This document shows positions 45,646-57,007 of a stretch of DNA of 64,000 nucleotides, piece by piece (the stretch's first letter is position 1; each line of letters begins with the position of its first letter). A program made the translations under genes and the position numbers. Location of the stretch: positions 62,001-126,000 of the forward strand of contig CANNZV010000846.1 in the NCBI GenBank assembly GCA_947561585.1. Reading direction: 5' to 3'. Source of the DNA: Caprella mutica (lineage: Eukaryota > Arthropoda > Malacostraca > Amphipoda > Caprellidae). The notes under the pieces were generated by a model, which ran no database searches, was not told the origin of the DNA, and saw only the letters and a list, made by a program, of their open reading frames with translations.

Positions 45646-46212
45646 AGAGTACACACCAAGTTACAGACTAATGTTGTAGAGTACACACCAAGTTACAGAC
45701 TAATGTTGTAGAGTACACACCAAGTTACAGACTAATGTTGTAGAGTACAAACCAAGTTACAGACTAATGTTGTAGAGTACACACCAAGTTACAGACTAAT
45801 GTTGTAGAGTACAAACCAAGTTACAGACTAATGTTGTAGAGTACAAACCAAGTTACAGACTAATGTTGTAGAGTACAAACCAAGTTACAGACTAATGTTG
45901 TAGAGTACACACCAAGTTACAGACTAATGTTGTAGAGTACACACCAAGTTACAGACTAATGTACACACCAAGTTACAGACTAATGTACACACCAAGTTAC
46001 AGACTAATGTACACACCAAGTTACAGACTAATGTTGTAGAGCACACCAAGTTACAGACTAATGTTGTAGAGTACAAACCAAGTTACAGACTAATGTTGTA
46101 GAGTACACACCAAGTTACAGACTAATGTACACACCAAGTTACAGACTAATGTACACACCAAGTTACAGACTAATGTACACACCAAGTTACAGACTAATGT
46201 ACACACCAAGTT
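45646..46212. repeat. 32-bp / 24-bp mixed minisatellite, about 20 copies
   Basis: The long unit contains accaagttacagactaatgt and tgtagagtacac. The short unit lacks the 8 bp tgtagagt. Short units occur in two clusters (45955-46015, 46120-46210). Confidence 0.95.
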
Positions 46213-46785
46213 GCCGATAGTACGTTTCCCCACACTGTCGGTCACACTTGGTTAAGAGGCATTCTTCACGGAGGGGTCAGCTGATAAGATGTAAGATTAG
46301 CCACAGTTTAGTGGTGTACGGGCCCTTGACACCCAAATGAAAGCGACTTTATTTCGTGGGAGGAGTACAGTGCATATAACGGTCAACTGTTATGAAGAGA
46401 AATCGTACAGGAGGGGAACAACGTCGATGAATACATAAATCTCTCTCAGATATTCCGAAAAGAGAACGTTTTCTCCATGAATTTTGTAGGAGAGAAAAAA
46501 ATTCTACAGTGGAATTATAGGACTTTGGATTCTTGCAACGGATGCTTATTCTCTACAGGTCGTACTGAAACAGTGGTCGCTATAGCGGCGGAACATAGGG
46601 AACTATATCAGCTAAAAAAGGTCGTACAAAGCCGTAACTTACTACTATGTTATATTTATTATACAATTCAATTTTAATGACTGGTAGTTATCGTTAAATA
46701 CTTTATTATCTAATTTGGTGATGAGAACGTTTCAATCGAAATACAACAAATTAGAATTTATAATCAGTTGATAGTTTTAGAATCT
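46213..46785 (+). other. Unique stretch with a 66-codon open frame, unrecognised
   Basis: The plus frame 46477-46677 includes CLFSTGRTETVVAIAAEH then RELYQLKKVVQ. The pattern ...VVA..A....LYQLK is reminiscent of the segment before integrase in Copia-type polyproteins, but this is a short, weak resemblance and the flanks give no supporting domain. Treat as possible retroelement debris. Confidence 0.25.
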
Positions 46786-46995
46786 CAATAGTTTTAGAAT
46801 CACAGTTACGAGTTTTAGAATCACAGTTACGAGTTTTAGAATCACAGTTACGAGTTTTAGAATCACAGTTACGAGTTTTAGAATCACAGTTACGAGTTTT
46901 AGAAACACAGTTACGAGTTTTAGAATCTCAGTTACGAGTTTTAGAATACCATTAGTTTTAGATGTTTTAGAATCGCAGTTACGAGTTTTAGAATT
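46786..46995. repeat. 21-bp minisatellite, about 9 copies
   Basis: The unit is agttttagaatcacagttac plus g. The last two copies are rearranged (attagttttagatgtttt). Confidence 0.93.
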
Positions 46996-47446
46996 TCCTA
47001 AGTGTTAAAATCTGAGTTGTAGTTTCACAATCTGTGTTTTTTGTCAATGACACAGATGGAGGAGCACATCTCTTCCCTACATCATTTACATGGTGTAGGT
47101 TAGTTATATCTGGCCCACTGCTTCCCCCACCCAGTAATGGCATTGTAATGTGTGAAATAGTCAGGGGAGGGAGCAATGCCACCTGTGAAGGATGGGGCAA
47201 CACCTGATACACACAAAATATTAAGGAAAAATAATCTGGAAAAAATACAGTAAAACCTTACGTTTGAAGCCAAAAAAAAAATTTAGGTTTTTCCTTTAAA
47301 AATAGATTTATTCTGAATTGATTTAATATTATATAGTTTCTTTAAAGAGAAATATTAAAGTTGATAACTTCTAGAATAATCATCTTTTAAATGTCCAAAT
47401 AAAATACATTCTTATAACTACAAACCTGTCGAAGCCGTGTTGAAGA
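46996..47446. other. Unique stretch, partly GC-richer
   Basis: 47040-47215 is more balanced in composition with a 74-codon minus frame (contains ITMPLLGGGSSGPDITNLHH) that I do not recognise. No splice sites of note. Confidence 0.4.
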
Positions 47447-47454
47447 TGACGTCA
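47447..47454. promoter_or_regulatory. CRE-type palindrome TGACGTCA
   Basis: A perfect 8-bp cAMP-response element (agaTGACGTCAcac) in the slightly GC-richer block 47420-47640. A single site can occur by chance, and no transcript is recognised next to it. Confidence 0.3.
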
Positions 47455-49087
47455 CACTTCACCCCTGTGTCTTCAGAATAATAACACAACACAACTGTTG
47501 TCCTCGATTAATAATCACCAGCCTCTTCATTATAGCAAATAAAACTGGTATACCAGCAGATGTCGTAGAGGGGCCAGACTAGTGACTTCTACCAAATGCT
47601 TTGCTAATTGACGTGTCAGGGAGTTAGACAAATAATAACTTCAACTTCCACTCAGATTTCCTTTTCTAAAAGTTAAGAAAAATTTATAAAAGCGATATCG
47701 ATTAGGAGATTTGAATTGGTAGGTTTCTACTAAGTATTTCCCAGCAAAACTGTGTTCCTCTAAGTTTACTTTAAGATAATATTTTTCCATTAAAAACTAT
47801 AAGGTTCTAAGTTCTACTCAAATTGTAAATACGAAAGGAATAGAAGATTAATAAATCTAAATATTTTAGAATGATTATACAAGAGATTACAGTGAAATAT
47901 CTATTAATGTACATCAAATCTGTGTAAAGATACGGATAACAAAATTCGGATAATCCCATAAAGTACGCAAACATTCTTCACAATATCCCATACAAACAGA
48001 ATTTTGATCAAGAGTACATAGTGTACACAGCTCTGTAACCCTTATCCTATCCATTCGTTTATGTTAGCTGCCAAAAACATATTCTTCCACCCCAGCCAGC
48101 CAACACCAGTCAATATTGGTTAATTTGTAGCAGAAGTACTTAGCCACGGTCCTATGCAAGAGAGACTCTTTTTTACACTGGTCACCCCTAGAAGGGAGTG
48201 CACAGAAAACAAATTGCCTACACTTGGCTGACTCCATAGAAAACACGCGACTGACATCACGGACTATGACAAATGTCATTTGTTGCATGAATATGAAACA
48301 GGCTGTGACATGATGTAGATCTGATTGTATAGTTGTTCGGTTTTTGTGGTTAGAAGTGGGGTTGAAGACCAACATGATATTTGGATGTTCGTATAAATTG
48401 GATGACGTTACGTCGATGAATGTCACATAAATAAAACGAAACCTAAGTAACTATTTTGCGAATATTGGGATATAAGCAAAGAAAACCCTAATTCCATACC
48501 TTTCACACATCTGCAAAATAAAAGATAATTTCTTTTGGGGAAGGTTTTCAAACTCCCTCTCTATTTCGGAAGATATCCTCCCGGCAATTCTACTCCAACT
48601 AAACGTTCTCTTTCCGTTAACTCAATTCCCTCCTTTTGATATTAGGTGCACAATTTCTCTTCCAAAAATGTAGCCCAGCTACCTATAGCTGCTTCTGGAG
48701 AAAATTCCGCACTGTTGCAAGGAGAGCAGGTTTATTCTTCAGGCTACAAAAAGAAGGAGAAAATGTAATTCGAAATTCTTTCTCGGGACAAGATAACTCT
48801 GTTGGGTAAAATGTGTGTATTCGACCTATGGGAGAAATAGGGTAGGTTTTTTATAAATTCTGTAGCGATATTCGGATCGTAGAAGAGGGCTCAATCGCTG
48901 TTGAGATGAAGATGAAAAATTCTGTTATTTTCGTCGGGTCGGATGGAAATACTCTCGAATGTTTTTGGGAGAGAAAAAAATAAGGAAAGATCCTAATAAT
49001 ATTTCTAGGGTTAATTAATTTATCTTAATTATCCAAGAGGAAGAAATTAGGTATTATTTTAGAAATAGAAGATATCTAATTTTAACA
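47455..49087. other. Unique AT-rich stretch with one unrecognised frame
   Basis: The minus frame 48064-48426 (120 codons from an ATG) has protein-like content (includes HHVTACFIFMQQMTFVIVRD and KCRQFVFCALPSRGDQCKKE) and no internal repeat, so it is one of the few frames here that is not a repeat shadow. It contains six cysteines. I recognise no family and no Kozak or promoter context. 48430-49085 holds nothing recognisable. Confidence 0.3.
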
Positions 49088-49941
49088 TCCTCACAGTGAC
49101 TCTTTTCTCTGACAGTACATCATCACAGTGACTCTTTTCTCTGACAGTACATCATCACAGTGACTCTTTTCTCTGATAGTACATCATCACAGTGACTGTT
49201 TTCTCTGACAGTACATCATCACAGTGACTCTTTTCTCTGATAGTACATCATCACAGTGACTGTTTTCTCTGACAGTACATCATCACAGTGACTCTTTTCT
49301 CTGATAGTACATCATCACAGTGACTCTTTTCTCTGATAGTACATCATCACAGTGACTCTTTTCTCTGATAGTACATCATCACAGTGACTCTTTTCTCTGA
49401 TAGTACATCATCACAGTGACTCTTTTCTCTGATAGTACATCATCACAGTGACTCTTTTCTCTGACAGTACATCATCACAGTGACTCTTTTCTCTGATAGT
49501 ACATCATCACAGTGACTCTTTCTCTGATAGTACATCATCACAGTGACTCTTTTCTCTGATAGTACATCATCACAGTGACTCTTTTCTCTGATAGTACATC
49601 ATCACAGTGACTCTTTTCTCTGATAGTACATCATCACAGTGACTCTTTTCTCTGATAGTACATCATCACAGTGACTCTTTTCTCTGATAGTACATCATCA
49701 CAGTGACTCTTTTCTCTGACAGTACATCATCACAGTGACTCTTTTCTCTGATAGTACATCATCACAGTGACTCTTTTCTCTGATAGTACATCATCACAGT
49801 GACTCTTTTCTCTGATAGTACATCATCACAGTGACTCTTTTCTCTGATAGTACATCATCACAGTGACTCTTTTCTCTGACAGAAAAATCATCACAGTGAC
49901 TCTTTTCTCTGATAGTACATCATCACAGTGACTCTTTTCTC
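49088..49941. repeat. 32-bp minisatellite, about 26 copies, runs into a gap
   Basis: Each unit contains tacatcatcacagtgactc and ttttctctgatag. Main variants: gacagt, gactgt, and one copy with caaaaatc. The array is cut by the N run, so its true length is unknown. The part tacatcatcac is identical to the 13-bp satellite unit. Confidence 0.97.
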
Positions 49942-50060
49942 NNNNNNNNNNNNNNNNNNNNNNNNNNNNNNNNNNNNNNNNNNNNNNNNNNNNNNNNNNN
50001 NNNNNNNNNNNNNNNNNNNNNNNNNNNNNNNNNNNNNNNNNNNNNNNNNNNNNNNNNNNN
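49942..50060. other. Assembly gap (119 N)
   Basis: It begins inside the 32-bp array and ends in unrelated sequence, so it probably hides more array units and the array edge. Confidence 0.99.
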
Positions 50061-50562
50061 CTCCTTCACTGAAGCCCCCCTCCCTTAAAACCTGTTAATA
50101 AATTGTAAACCTTTTGTAATTTTACAGAAAACATGTAATAAGGATAAATAAAATAGATATAGTGTGATATCGTTAATATATTACAATATTGTTGGTATAA
50201 GGTTAAGATATGGGTTATCGAACGGTTCCATATCTTCGATCATGTAAGAAAAATATACCTATCTATCTGCTATCTATACTATTAATTTTCTTAGTGTGTT
50301 TATATTTATTTGGTGTCTGCCTTTATACTACGGGTATTAAACATGAAGAATGTAACTATGATACGCACGGGAATATATTGACTTGATATTTAAATTCCCC
50401 TGTTTCTTTTTGAATTTTTGAATTTATTTAATCAATAAAATAAATTAGACTATGCAGAAAATTTCATTTTAATTGAATTCATTAAAAGTAACGTATTAAT
50501 TGGAAATAAATTGGTATTGATGATGACCCGTTATTTTTAACGGGAAAGTACACTAGTACTTT
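50061..50562. other. Non-coding stretch with an F1 left terminus
   Basis: 50205-50270 (gatatgggttatcgaacggt, tccatatcttcgatcatg, taagaaaaata) is a decayed F1 terminus. With 50848-50974 it may bracket one composite element that contains the 260-bp repeat. Confidence 0.5.
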
Positions 50563-50835
50563 AATAAGAGTCGCGTCCGTCTGTCTGTCTGTCCGTATGT
50601 CACACTTTTATTAAGAAATACATATTAAAAGGAGAAACAAACCATTTGTGGCAGTATCATGGCTACGGGCTACAATAATATTAACACTCTTTATTAGTAT
50701 TTAAAAAATTAAATTCATATATTGGCTTTTAACATATTTTTTGTTTAATCAGAATATGTGTATCCATAATACACACTTGCATTCGAATATAATTTAGATT
50801 GAAAAATAGGTACTGTACTAGTAATAATAATTTAA
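50563..50835 (+). repeat. Dispersed 260-bp repeat, copy 2
   Basis: Begins gaataagagtcgcgtccg then (tctg)n and follows 31735-31990 to gtactgtactagt. Its 5' flank ttatttttaacgggaaagta occurs inverted at 61326-61352. Non-coding. Confidence 0.85.
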
Positions 50836-50847
50836 ATTTAATTTTAA

Positions 50848-50974
50848 TTGGTATCCATGATACCTGTAGGTATCATGGATACCAATTATAATAAACAAAC
50901 TTTAGATAAATGAAATATATTATTCCCTATACGGTTGAAAATTCGTAACTGCGCGATAACACGTAACTCACCCC
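50848..50974. mobile_element. F1 core plus right terminus (F1-i)
   Basis: Core attggtatccatgatacctg / taggtatcatggatacca at 50848-50886; right end ttgaaaattcgtaactgcgc, gataacacgtaactcacccc. The mirror left terminus may be that at 50205-50270. Confidence 0.75.
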
Positions 50975-51214
50975 ACATTACGCAATGTTTCACAATCTCT
51001 TCCCGATATTCAAATTCCTCATCTTTAATATCATTTGTCTACAAACTTCTAATGCTATTAGATGAATATTAACCCCTCACTCCAATAATAGTAAACAAAC
51101 AACCAGCATTGGGCCAACGCTTGCCAAGCACTGGGTAAACAATAAGCGCTTGCCAAGCACTGGGTAAACAATAAGCGCTGGTGCTTTGTTGAAAGAGGAT
51201 TCAGTGGCAACAGT
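50975..51214. other. Stretch with a 29-bp direct duplication
   Basis: 51118-51177 contains two copies of cgcttgccaagcactgggta then aacaataag. Related words (cattgggccaacgcttgcc) precede it. Confidence 0.7.
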
Positions 51215-51462
51215 GAGGAAATTCCACTTATAGGCTCAGAATTAAGGAAATTCCACTTATAGACCCAAAATTAAGGAAATTCCACTTATTGGCTCAGAAT
51301 TAAGGAATTTCCCCTTATAGACTCAGAATAAAGGAATTTCCACTTATAGGCTCAGAATTGAAGAAATTCCACTTATAGGCTGAGAATTAAAGAAATTCCA
51401 CTTATAGGTTGAAAATTAAAGAAATTCCACTTATAGGTTGAAAATTAAAGAAATTCCACTTA
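51215..51462. repeat. 29-bp minisatellite, about 8 copies
   Basis: Each unit contains aaggaaattccacttatagg and ctcagaatt. The later copies change to gttgaaaattaaag. Confidence 0.95.
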
Positions 51463-52317
51463 AGTAGCAGGCCGATAATTATTGTATTTCAAAGCAAAGA
51501 TAAAAATTACTGAAATTAAAGTAAAAGGTTAAAGTTAGGAAAATTCCACTCACATCCACGCTCTCAAACAGAGTATATTATTTATTAAGAGTAACGCTCG
51601 AGAGATCTAGCATTACTAAGTACTGTTGTACAGCAAACAGTGAACGGCGTGCCCTGTTGAAACAGAAACAGTCGATGAGAAAATATAGGCTGATGAGGTT
51701 ATGGTGTCTTCGGCATTTGTAATGTATAAGAGATGCTCTGGAATTTATTAAATTTGAAAAAAGGACAACGTTTGTCTTCATGAAAAAATATATATATATA
51801 TATTTAAAAAAAAATTTTTTTTTAGAATAAGGTAAAATGTGTTTTCTTAAATTTATTTTACAAGATTTATTCGATAGGGGTAAAATATGTTGATATATTT
51901 TACCCCTCTATTTTTTATATTTTCCCTACATTTTCCCGATGAGTCAGTGTTCAGTGGAGTCTGACCCTCTCTCCTAGCGCCCCTTTTTCGATTAAAAGGA
52001 AGAAAGGAAAAGGATCAGAGCAAATAGAGAGGTTCTGGGGGTCCTTGTGTGATCTATACACCAGCTACTGATAAAAACATACACGGGGAGTAACTTTCGG
52101 GAGAACATTTGCCAACATTTTGTCGGTTTGTATCCAGGAATTAGTGTTTGCAATAATTTTTCGAAAAAAATCATTTTTTCTAACTTTTTTGAAAAATTTT
52201 CAGAAAACTTCAATATTTGTTCGAAAATCTTAATAATGACATTTTTCCAAAATTGATCATTTTTCCTCATTGATCATTTTTCCTCATTGATCATTTTTTT
52301 CCGAAATTCATTATTTT
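51463..52317. other. AT-rich non-coding stretch
   Basis: 52250-52310 has a 17-bp triplet (cctcattgatcattttt). No gene is recognised. Confidence 0.5.
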
Positions 52318-52410
52318 TCCGAATAATCGGTCAGTTCTACAGTAATTAATATATCGCTTTTTATTATATGACCGAAGATATGTGGAACTGATCGATAATC
52401 GAAACTTACC
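52318..52410. mobile_element. Short F1 element (F1-j)
   Basis: Left ccgaataatcggtcagttct; right tatgaccgaagatatgtgga, actgatcgataatcgaaact, tacc. Core absent. Confidence 0.75.
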
Positions 52411-52627
52411 TTATTTCTAAACCGAGTGTTTAATGTTCTTACAAACTGAAATTTATTTAATGTAAAAAAGTATACCCCCCCCCAGTCCCCCATTGTATCC
52501 TGCCCCCCTTTGTGGGGGGTGACAATGAGAGTCAATTTAGCTTAGTCTTCCCCATGGGGATAAAATCCCCTTCAGAAGAGATGCTACACAAATAAATTCT
52601 TGTTTAGTCAATACAGGTAGTAAGGTA
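52411..52627. other. Unique stretch with a C-run
   Basis: A C9 run and gtgggggg lie at about 52470-52515. No gene is recognised. Confidence 0.5.
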
Positions 52628-52910
52628 TGTAGTGGGAGTATTGGCAATGTGTTGGCAATGTGTTGGGAATGCTTGCAATTGTGTTAAAAACATGTGTTGG
52701 AAAGGTATTAAGAACATGTTTTATGAGAGTATTGGGAATGTGTTGGGAATGTGTTGCAAATGTGTTAAAACCATGTATTGAAAATGTATAAAGAACATGT
52801 GTTGGATAAGTATTAAAACAGGTACTGGGAATGTATTGAAGACATGTACTGGAAATGCATCAAAAATGTACTGGAGAATGTACTGATAACATGTATTGGA
52901 AGCGCATAGG
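52628..52910. repeat. Degenerate tgtgttgggaa repeats
   Basis: Loosely repeated 10-12-bp words (gggaatgtgttg, aacatgtgttgg, acatgtattgga) over 280 bp. Confidence 0.75.
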
Positions 52911-52984
52911 TTTTTGTATTGAAAATGCAATGGAACTTATTACCTTCGCAAATTTGCAGAAGGTTATAAATTACCCTGCATTTA

Positions 52985-53365
52985 TTTATTTATTTATTAA
53001 TCATTTTGTTATTCGCAAAACTAAACCAAATTGCGCAACATTTGGTGAAATGATTGGTCAATGTCCAGTGATCTTCTGGTAGAATTTTGGGAACGACCCG
53101 GTCAAAGGTCAAGGTCATGGTCATTTATAACTCAAAAAGAATTGAACCATATTGCATGAAACTTGGCGGGACGATTGGTCAAAATACAGGAACCATTTTG
53201 TTAGATTTTGGGAGCGATCGGGTCAAAGGTCAAAGATCTAGGTCAAGGCCATTTATAACTCAATAACTCAAAAAGTATTCAACCAAATTGTCTGAAATTT
53301 GATGGGATGATTGTTCAATGTAAAGCTACAAGTTTATTAGATTTTGGGAGAGAACGGGTCAAAGC
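52985..53365. repeat. 120-130-bp repeat, 3 copies, rich in AGGTCA sites
   Basis: Each copy runs attttgggagcgatcgggtc, aaaggtcaaggtcatggtca, tttataactcaaaaagtatt, gaaccaaattg, catgaaacttggcgggatga, ttggtcaa. Copy ends are near 53103, 53231 and 53363. AGGTCA occurs in direct repeats with spacing 0 and 1. Non-coding. Confidence 0.85.
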
Positions 53366-53397
53366 GACGGCAAAGGTATGCGTATTTCAAAGGTATA

Positions 53398-53425
53398 CAG
53401 GATTTCATTATAGAAGAGTTCTACA
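53398..53425. mobile_element. F2 right-end fragment
   Basis: ggatttcattatagaagagt then tctac is the F2 right terminus alone. Confidence 0.5.
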
Positions 53426-53637
53426 TAAATTGTGATTAAGAAACTGTATTGTAACTGTTTATTATCAATTTTATATGATCAATACTTTAATTTTTTTCTG
53501 TAAGTTTATGCTATACACAAAAAATATAGAAAACATTGTTTAGAATTACCTTTTAATGTGCAAATTTAACTTTAAAATATACAGTACTTAAAATAATTGG
53601 ATATAAAATAACATATGCAAAAACTTTAAGAAAAATG
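53426..53637. other. AT-rich spacer
   Basis: Nothing is recognised between two F2 pieces. Confidence 0.5.
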
Positions 53638-53780
53638 CAGTAGAACTCCTCTATAATAAAATCCTCTAAAGTGAATAAAAAGTCCTAAGTAATGAAGTAG
53701 CCTCTAGACTACAAGAGTGAACACCCTTCAGTCTGCCCTAAATTGGCCATCAGTTTTCTAAAACTGATTAACGTTTAATG
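53638..53780. mobile_element. F2 left half (F2-d)
   Basis: cagtagaactcctctataat ... gtagcctctagact ... cagtctgccctaaattggcc, atcagttttctaaaactgat. The right half is missing. Confidence 0.7.
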
Positions 53781-54235
53781 TAACACAGATATTAACTTCT
53801 CACAATATTAGATAGACCCTATACCCTACTTGAAAGTACTTGCGACGAGTATGTACTTGAAAACATGTGGATAATGTACTGCATTGTCGTGTACTCGATT
53901 GTACTGCTATGTCATGTACTCGATTGTACTGCTATGTCGTGTACTCGATTGCACAGCATTGGTTTATGCACAAATAAAACTTTACGAATTTCTTTATTTG
54001 TAATATTAATAATTAATAGAAAAAAAAAATAAAACATTATTGAAAAAAATATTTACAAATTCCAGTTTAAAAAAAATCAATATAAAAATAATTTTAAAGG
54101 ATGAAATATATTACCTAGCGATTATTGAAGAATAAAAATATCGTCCTTAAAAAAAAATTAAAATTATATATTAAAAAGTATAAGGAAGTGCTAACATAGA
54201 ACTCCTTTGATGAAGAACTATACTGTGAGTGGTAC
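53781..54235. other. AT-rich stretch with a 25-bp repeat
   Basis: 53882-53953 has about 3.5 copies of tgtactcgattgtactgcta then tgtca. No gene. Confidence 0.7.
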
Positions 54236-54420
54236 TTAGGGACCTTTAAAAGGTCCCAGCGTGAGGTCCAGGGACCAAACTGTCCCAGCACATCCCACAG
54301 GTGGACCGTACGCTAGGGCACGTGTCCCACGATTGAGAGGGCGAGCATCCCAGTGGGCGTCAGGAGCTTAAATCTGGTCCTTGTAGAGGCCCCAGGGGGA
54401 TAAATCGAAGACTTTGTTTG
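54236..54420. other. GC-richer island, unrecognised
   Basis: Begins with an almost perfect palindrome (gggacctttaaaaggtccc, 54240-54258) and continues with ggtccagggaccaaactgtc, cacgtgtccc and gccccagggggat. It is similar in character to 38580-38780. No stop-free frame across the block is recognised. Confidence 0.4.
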
Positions 54421-55483
54421 GTTAGGATGTTTGCAAACGATGTGTCTTATGCGCTTATTCTTTTGCTCTGAAATAATCTAGAGTGGATATGAATTATAAA
54501 CCTTGTTACAGTTGTGAGAAATGAAAATTGATTTGTAATGAAGAAATATAAATGTGAACTATGATATTTAAATTTTGAATAATAAAAATAAATAGAATTT
54601 TTAAAATGTTTAAATTAAGAACAATAAATAAAAACTGTGATATTTAAATTTTGAATAATAAAAATTAATTATTATTTTCAATTATTGAATGTTAAATAAA
54701 AAGTTTATAATTCTAATTTGTATAACGGTTTGATACTTTAATAATAAAATGAAATTTCCGTTATTTCCATCGAAATCCTTCATTAAATTATACTTATATT
54801 ATTGAATTATAAATTATTTAAATAGTGAATAACAGTTATATGAATTACAGTTATTATTTGAATATTGAATTGGATTCATTAATCACTTTGAATTAATAAA
54901 TATGATAAAGATGATAATTAGGATGGAGTTAATATAAATTTTGAAGAAAGAATAAATTAAAGATATTTATATAAGGTTATTTCCCATATATTAATTAATA
55001 TACAAGAATATTTTGAAGTAAAAAAAAACTCTACGGTTTTTGGTCTCAATATTTGATTTACTTTTTAATCAACAAAATCCAGCGTGGTTAATTAAAAGAA
55101 AGCTTCATTAAGAATAATATTTAGATAATAAAACAGATGTATTAATAACAGTGAAAGACAATTAAACTTTAATCAATTAATAAGGATAAAAATTAAAAGT
55201 GATAGATAATAAAAAAATAGTTAAATTTGAACTGAATCACAATGAATTATATAAGGGAGGAACATACTGGAAAAAGGATATTTCAAATAAAAAGAATTGA
55301 GGCAAAAGACTTAATTTAAGCAATGATATAATTAATAAATAGATAAACTAATACCAGCTAAAAATTAAGTAGAAGTTCACTTATGGTTTAACATAACAAA
55401 AAAAAAAAAAAAAAAAAAAAAAAAATTCAAATATGATAAACATTGATGTCAATTTTAATAAAGTTAAGAAAAATTATAATTAT
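54421..55483. other. AT-rich non-coding stretch with poly-A
   Basis: Long AT-rich sequence. An A run of about 27 lies at 55398-55425. A short direct repeat (gatatttaaattttgaataa) occurs at about 54563 and 54637. Confidence 0.6.
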
Positions 55484-55537
55484 TTTTTCTGATATGATCG
55501 AAAATGTGGATGAGTTCAATAACTCGTCCCTTACCCT
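55484..55537. mobile_element. F1 right terminus only (F1-k)
   Basis: tgatatgatcgaaaatgtgg then atgagttcaataactcgtcc and cttaccct. No left end is recognised. Confidence 0.6.
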
Positions 55538-56575
55538 ATGTTGAATCAAAGCCAGACACACAAAGGTATATTCTTTGTTTTCCTCAACACAAGTTCATTC
55601 ATTAACTAAAAATGCAAACCCCAAACTGTGTATTTTTCACTCCAAACATTCGCTACAAAATAAAAAACTTCTACCAAACAAGTAAAGAAAAGGAAAAATA
55701 GTCGTCGTGGAGAACAGGGATTTCTCGGGACTGTAAAGAACAAAACAGTTATTCATTTTTATGAAAGGGAATGGGGAATACCATTCCAAAACAGGAATGG
55801 AGAATAGGATTCCATAACAGGAATGGAGAATAAAATTTGATAGATTTTGTTTCAGGAATACAGTTTATATAGATAATAATGTGAACTCCGATTAAAACTC
55901 CCGATGCCGTTTATTATACGCCTGTCAATATGTATGGATAATTGAATATATTACTTTAAGATCGAACAAATATAAACACGTTATATTTCGTGCAATTTTC
56001 TTTTCATTTATTTGAATTTTATAATTTTTATTTATTTCACAAAATTAAAGATCTATATAAATTTTAAAATTATAAACACGTTATTCATTTAAACAATTAT
56101 TCATTCAAGCGACTATTCACTTAAACAATTATTCATTCATTGTTATTGGTTATATTTCATGAAATCAATTATACATTTCACAAAATTAAATATCTATATA
56201 AAATTTTAAAAATTAAGAACACTAATTTCAAGTAATTAATCATTAATTTGCTGTAGTTGATTAATTTCCATGCAATTAATTATCTATTTCAGAGAATTAA
56301 TTCTTTAAAGAAGTTCATGTATTAATTACATACGCTACAGAGAGTTGCAATTTAATAACTTTTATTAAATCTGATTTTTATCCACTTTAGAAAAAATTAC
56401 TATGAATAGAATAATAACGCCTAAAATAAATTTGATATTAGAAGTGTTATATTCAAATTAAGTGATTTTGCACTTTTTAATGAAATTAAAATTAAAACAA
56501 ATGAATTTGATTTAGAAGAAATTTTAAAAGTTAAGATTTTAATTTACAATAAGTGAAATATTTTGAAGAAAATCA
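55538..56575. other. AT-rich non-coding stretch
   Basis: 55755-55845 has three loose copies of aggaatggagaataggattcc. The rest is AT-rich, unrecognised. Confidence 0.55.
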
Positions 56576-56940
56576 ATACACCCACACACACCATCCTCAC
56601 ACCTACACACACCAACCTCACACCTACACACACCATCCTCACACCTACACACACCATCCTCACACCTACATACACCAACCGCACACCTACACACACCATC
56701 CTCACACCTACACACACCATCCTCACACCTACACACACCAACCTCACCCCTACACACACCATCCTCACACCTACACACACCATCATCACACCAACACACA
56801 CCATCCTCACACCTACACACACCATCCTCACACCTACACACACCATCCTCATACCTACACACACCATCCTCATACCTTTTCACACCATCCTCAGTCCTCA
56901 TACCACCCACACCATCCTCACACCTACTCACACCTTCCTC
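56576..56940. repeat. 21-bp minisatellite (cacaccatcctcacacctaca), about 17 copies
   Basis: The plus strand almost lacks G. Unit variants are aacctc, catcatcac, ctcatac. Both strands have stop-free frames (H/T/P-rich and C/V/G/E/D-rich), artefacts of a 21-bp unit. Confidence 0.95.
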
Positions 56941-57007
56941 GCAGGGTCGGTACGGGGCGCCACAAATCACACCCCTACCAGTTAAATACCCCCTAAACCC
57001 CTTCTTA

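Noticed and set aside
51690..51725. Hammerhead ribozyme suggested by CTGATGAGG
   Set aside because: The GAAA segment and closing stems are missing. Other CTGATG words in the window also lack them.
56539..56996. Cysteine/valine-rich and histidine/threonine-rich frames
   Set aside because: Shadows of the 21-bp array.
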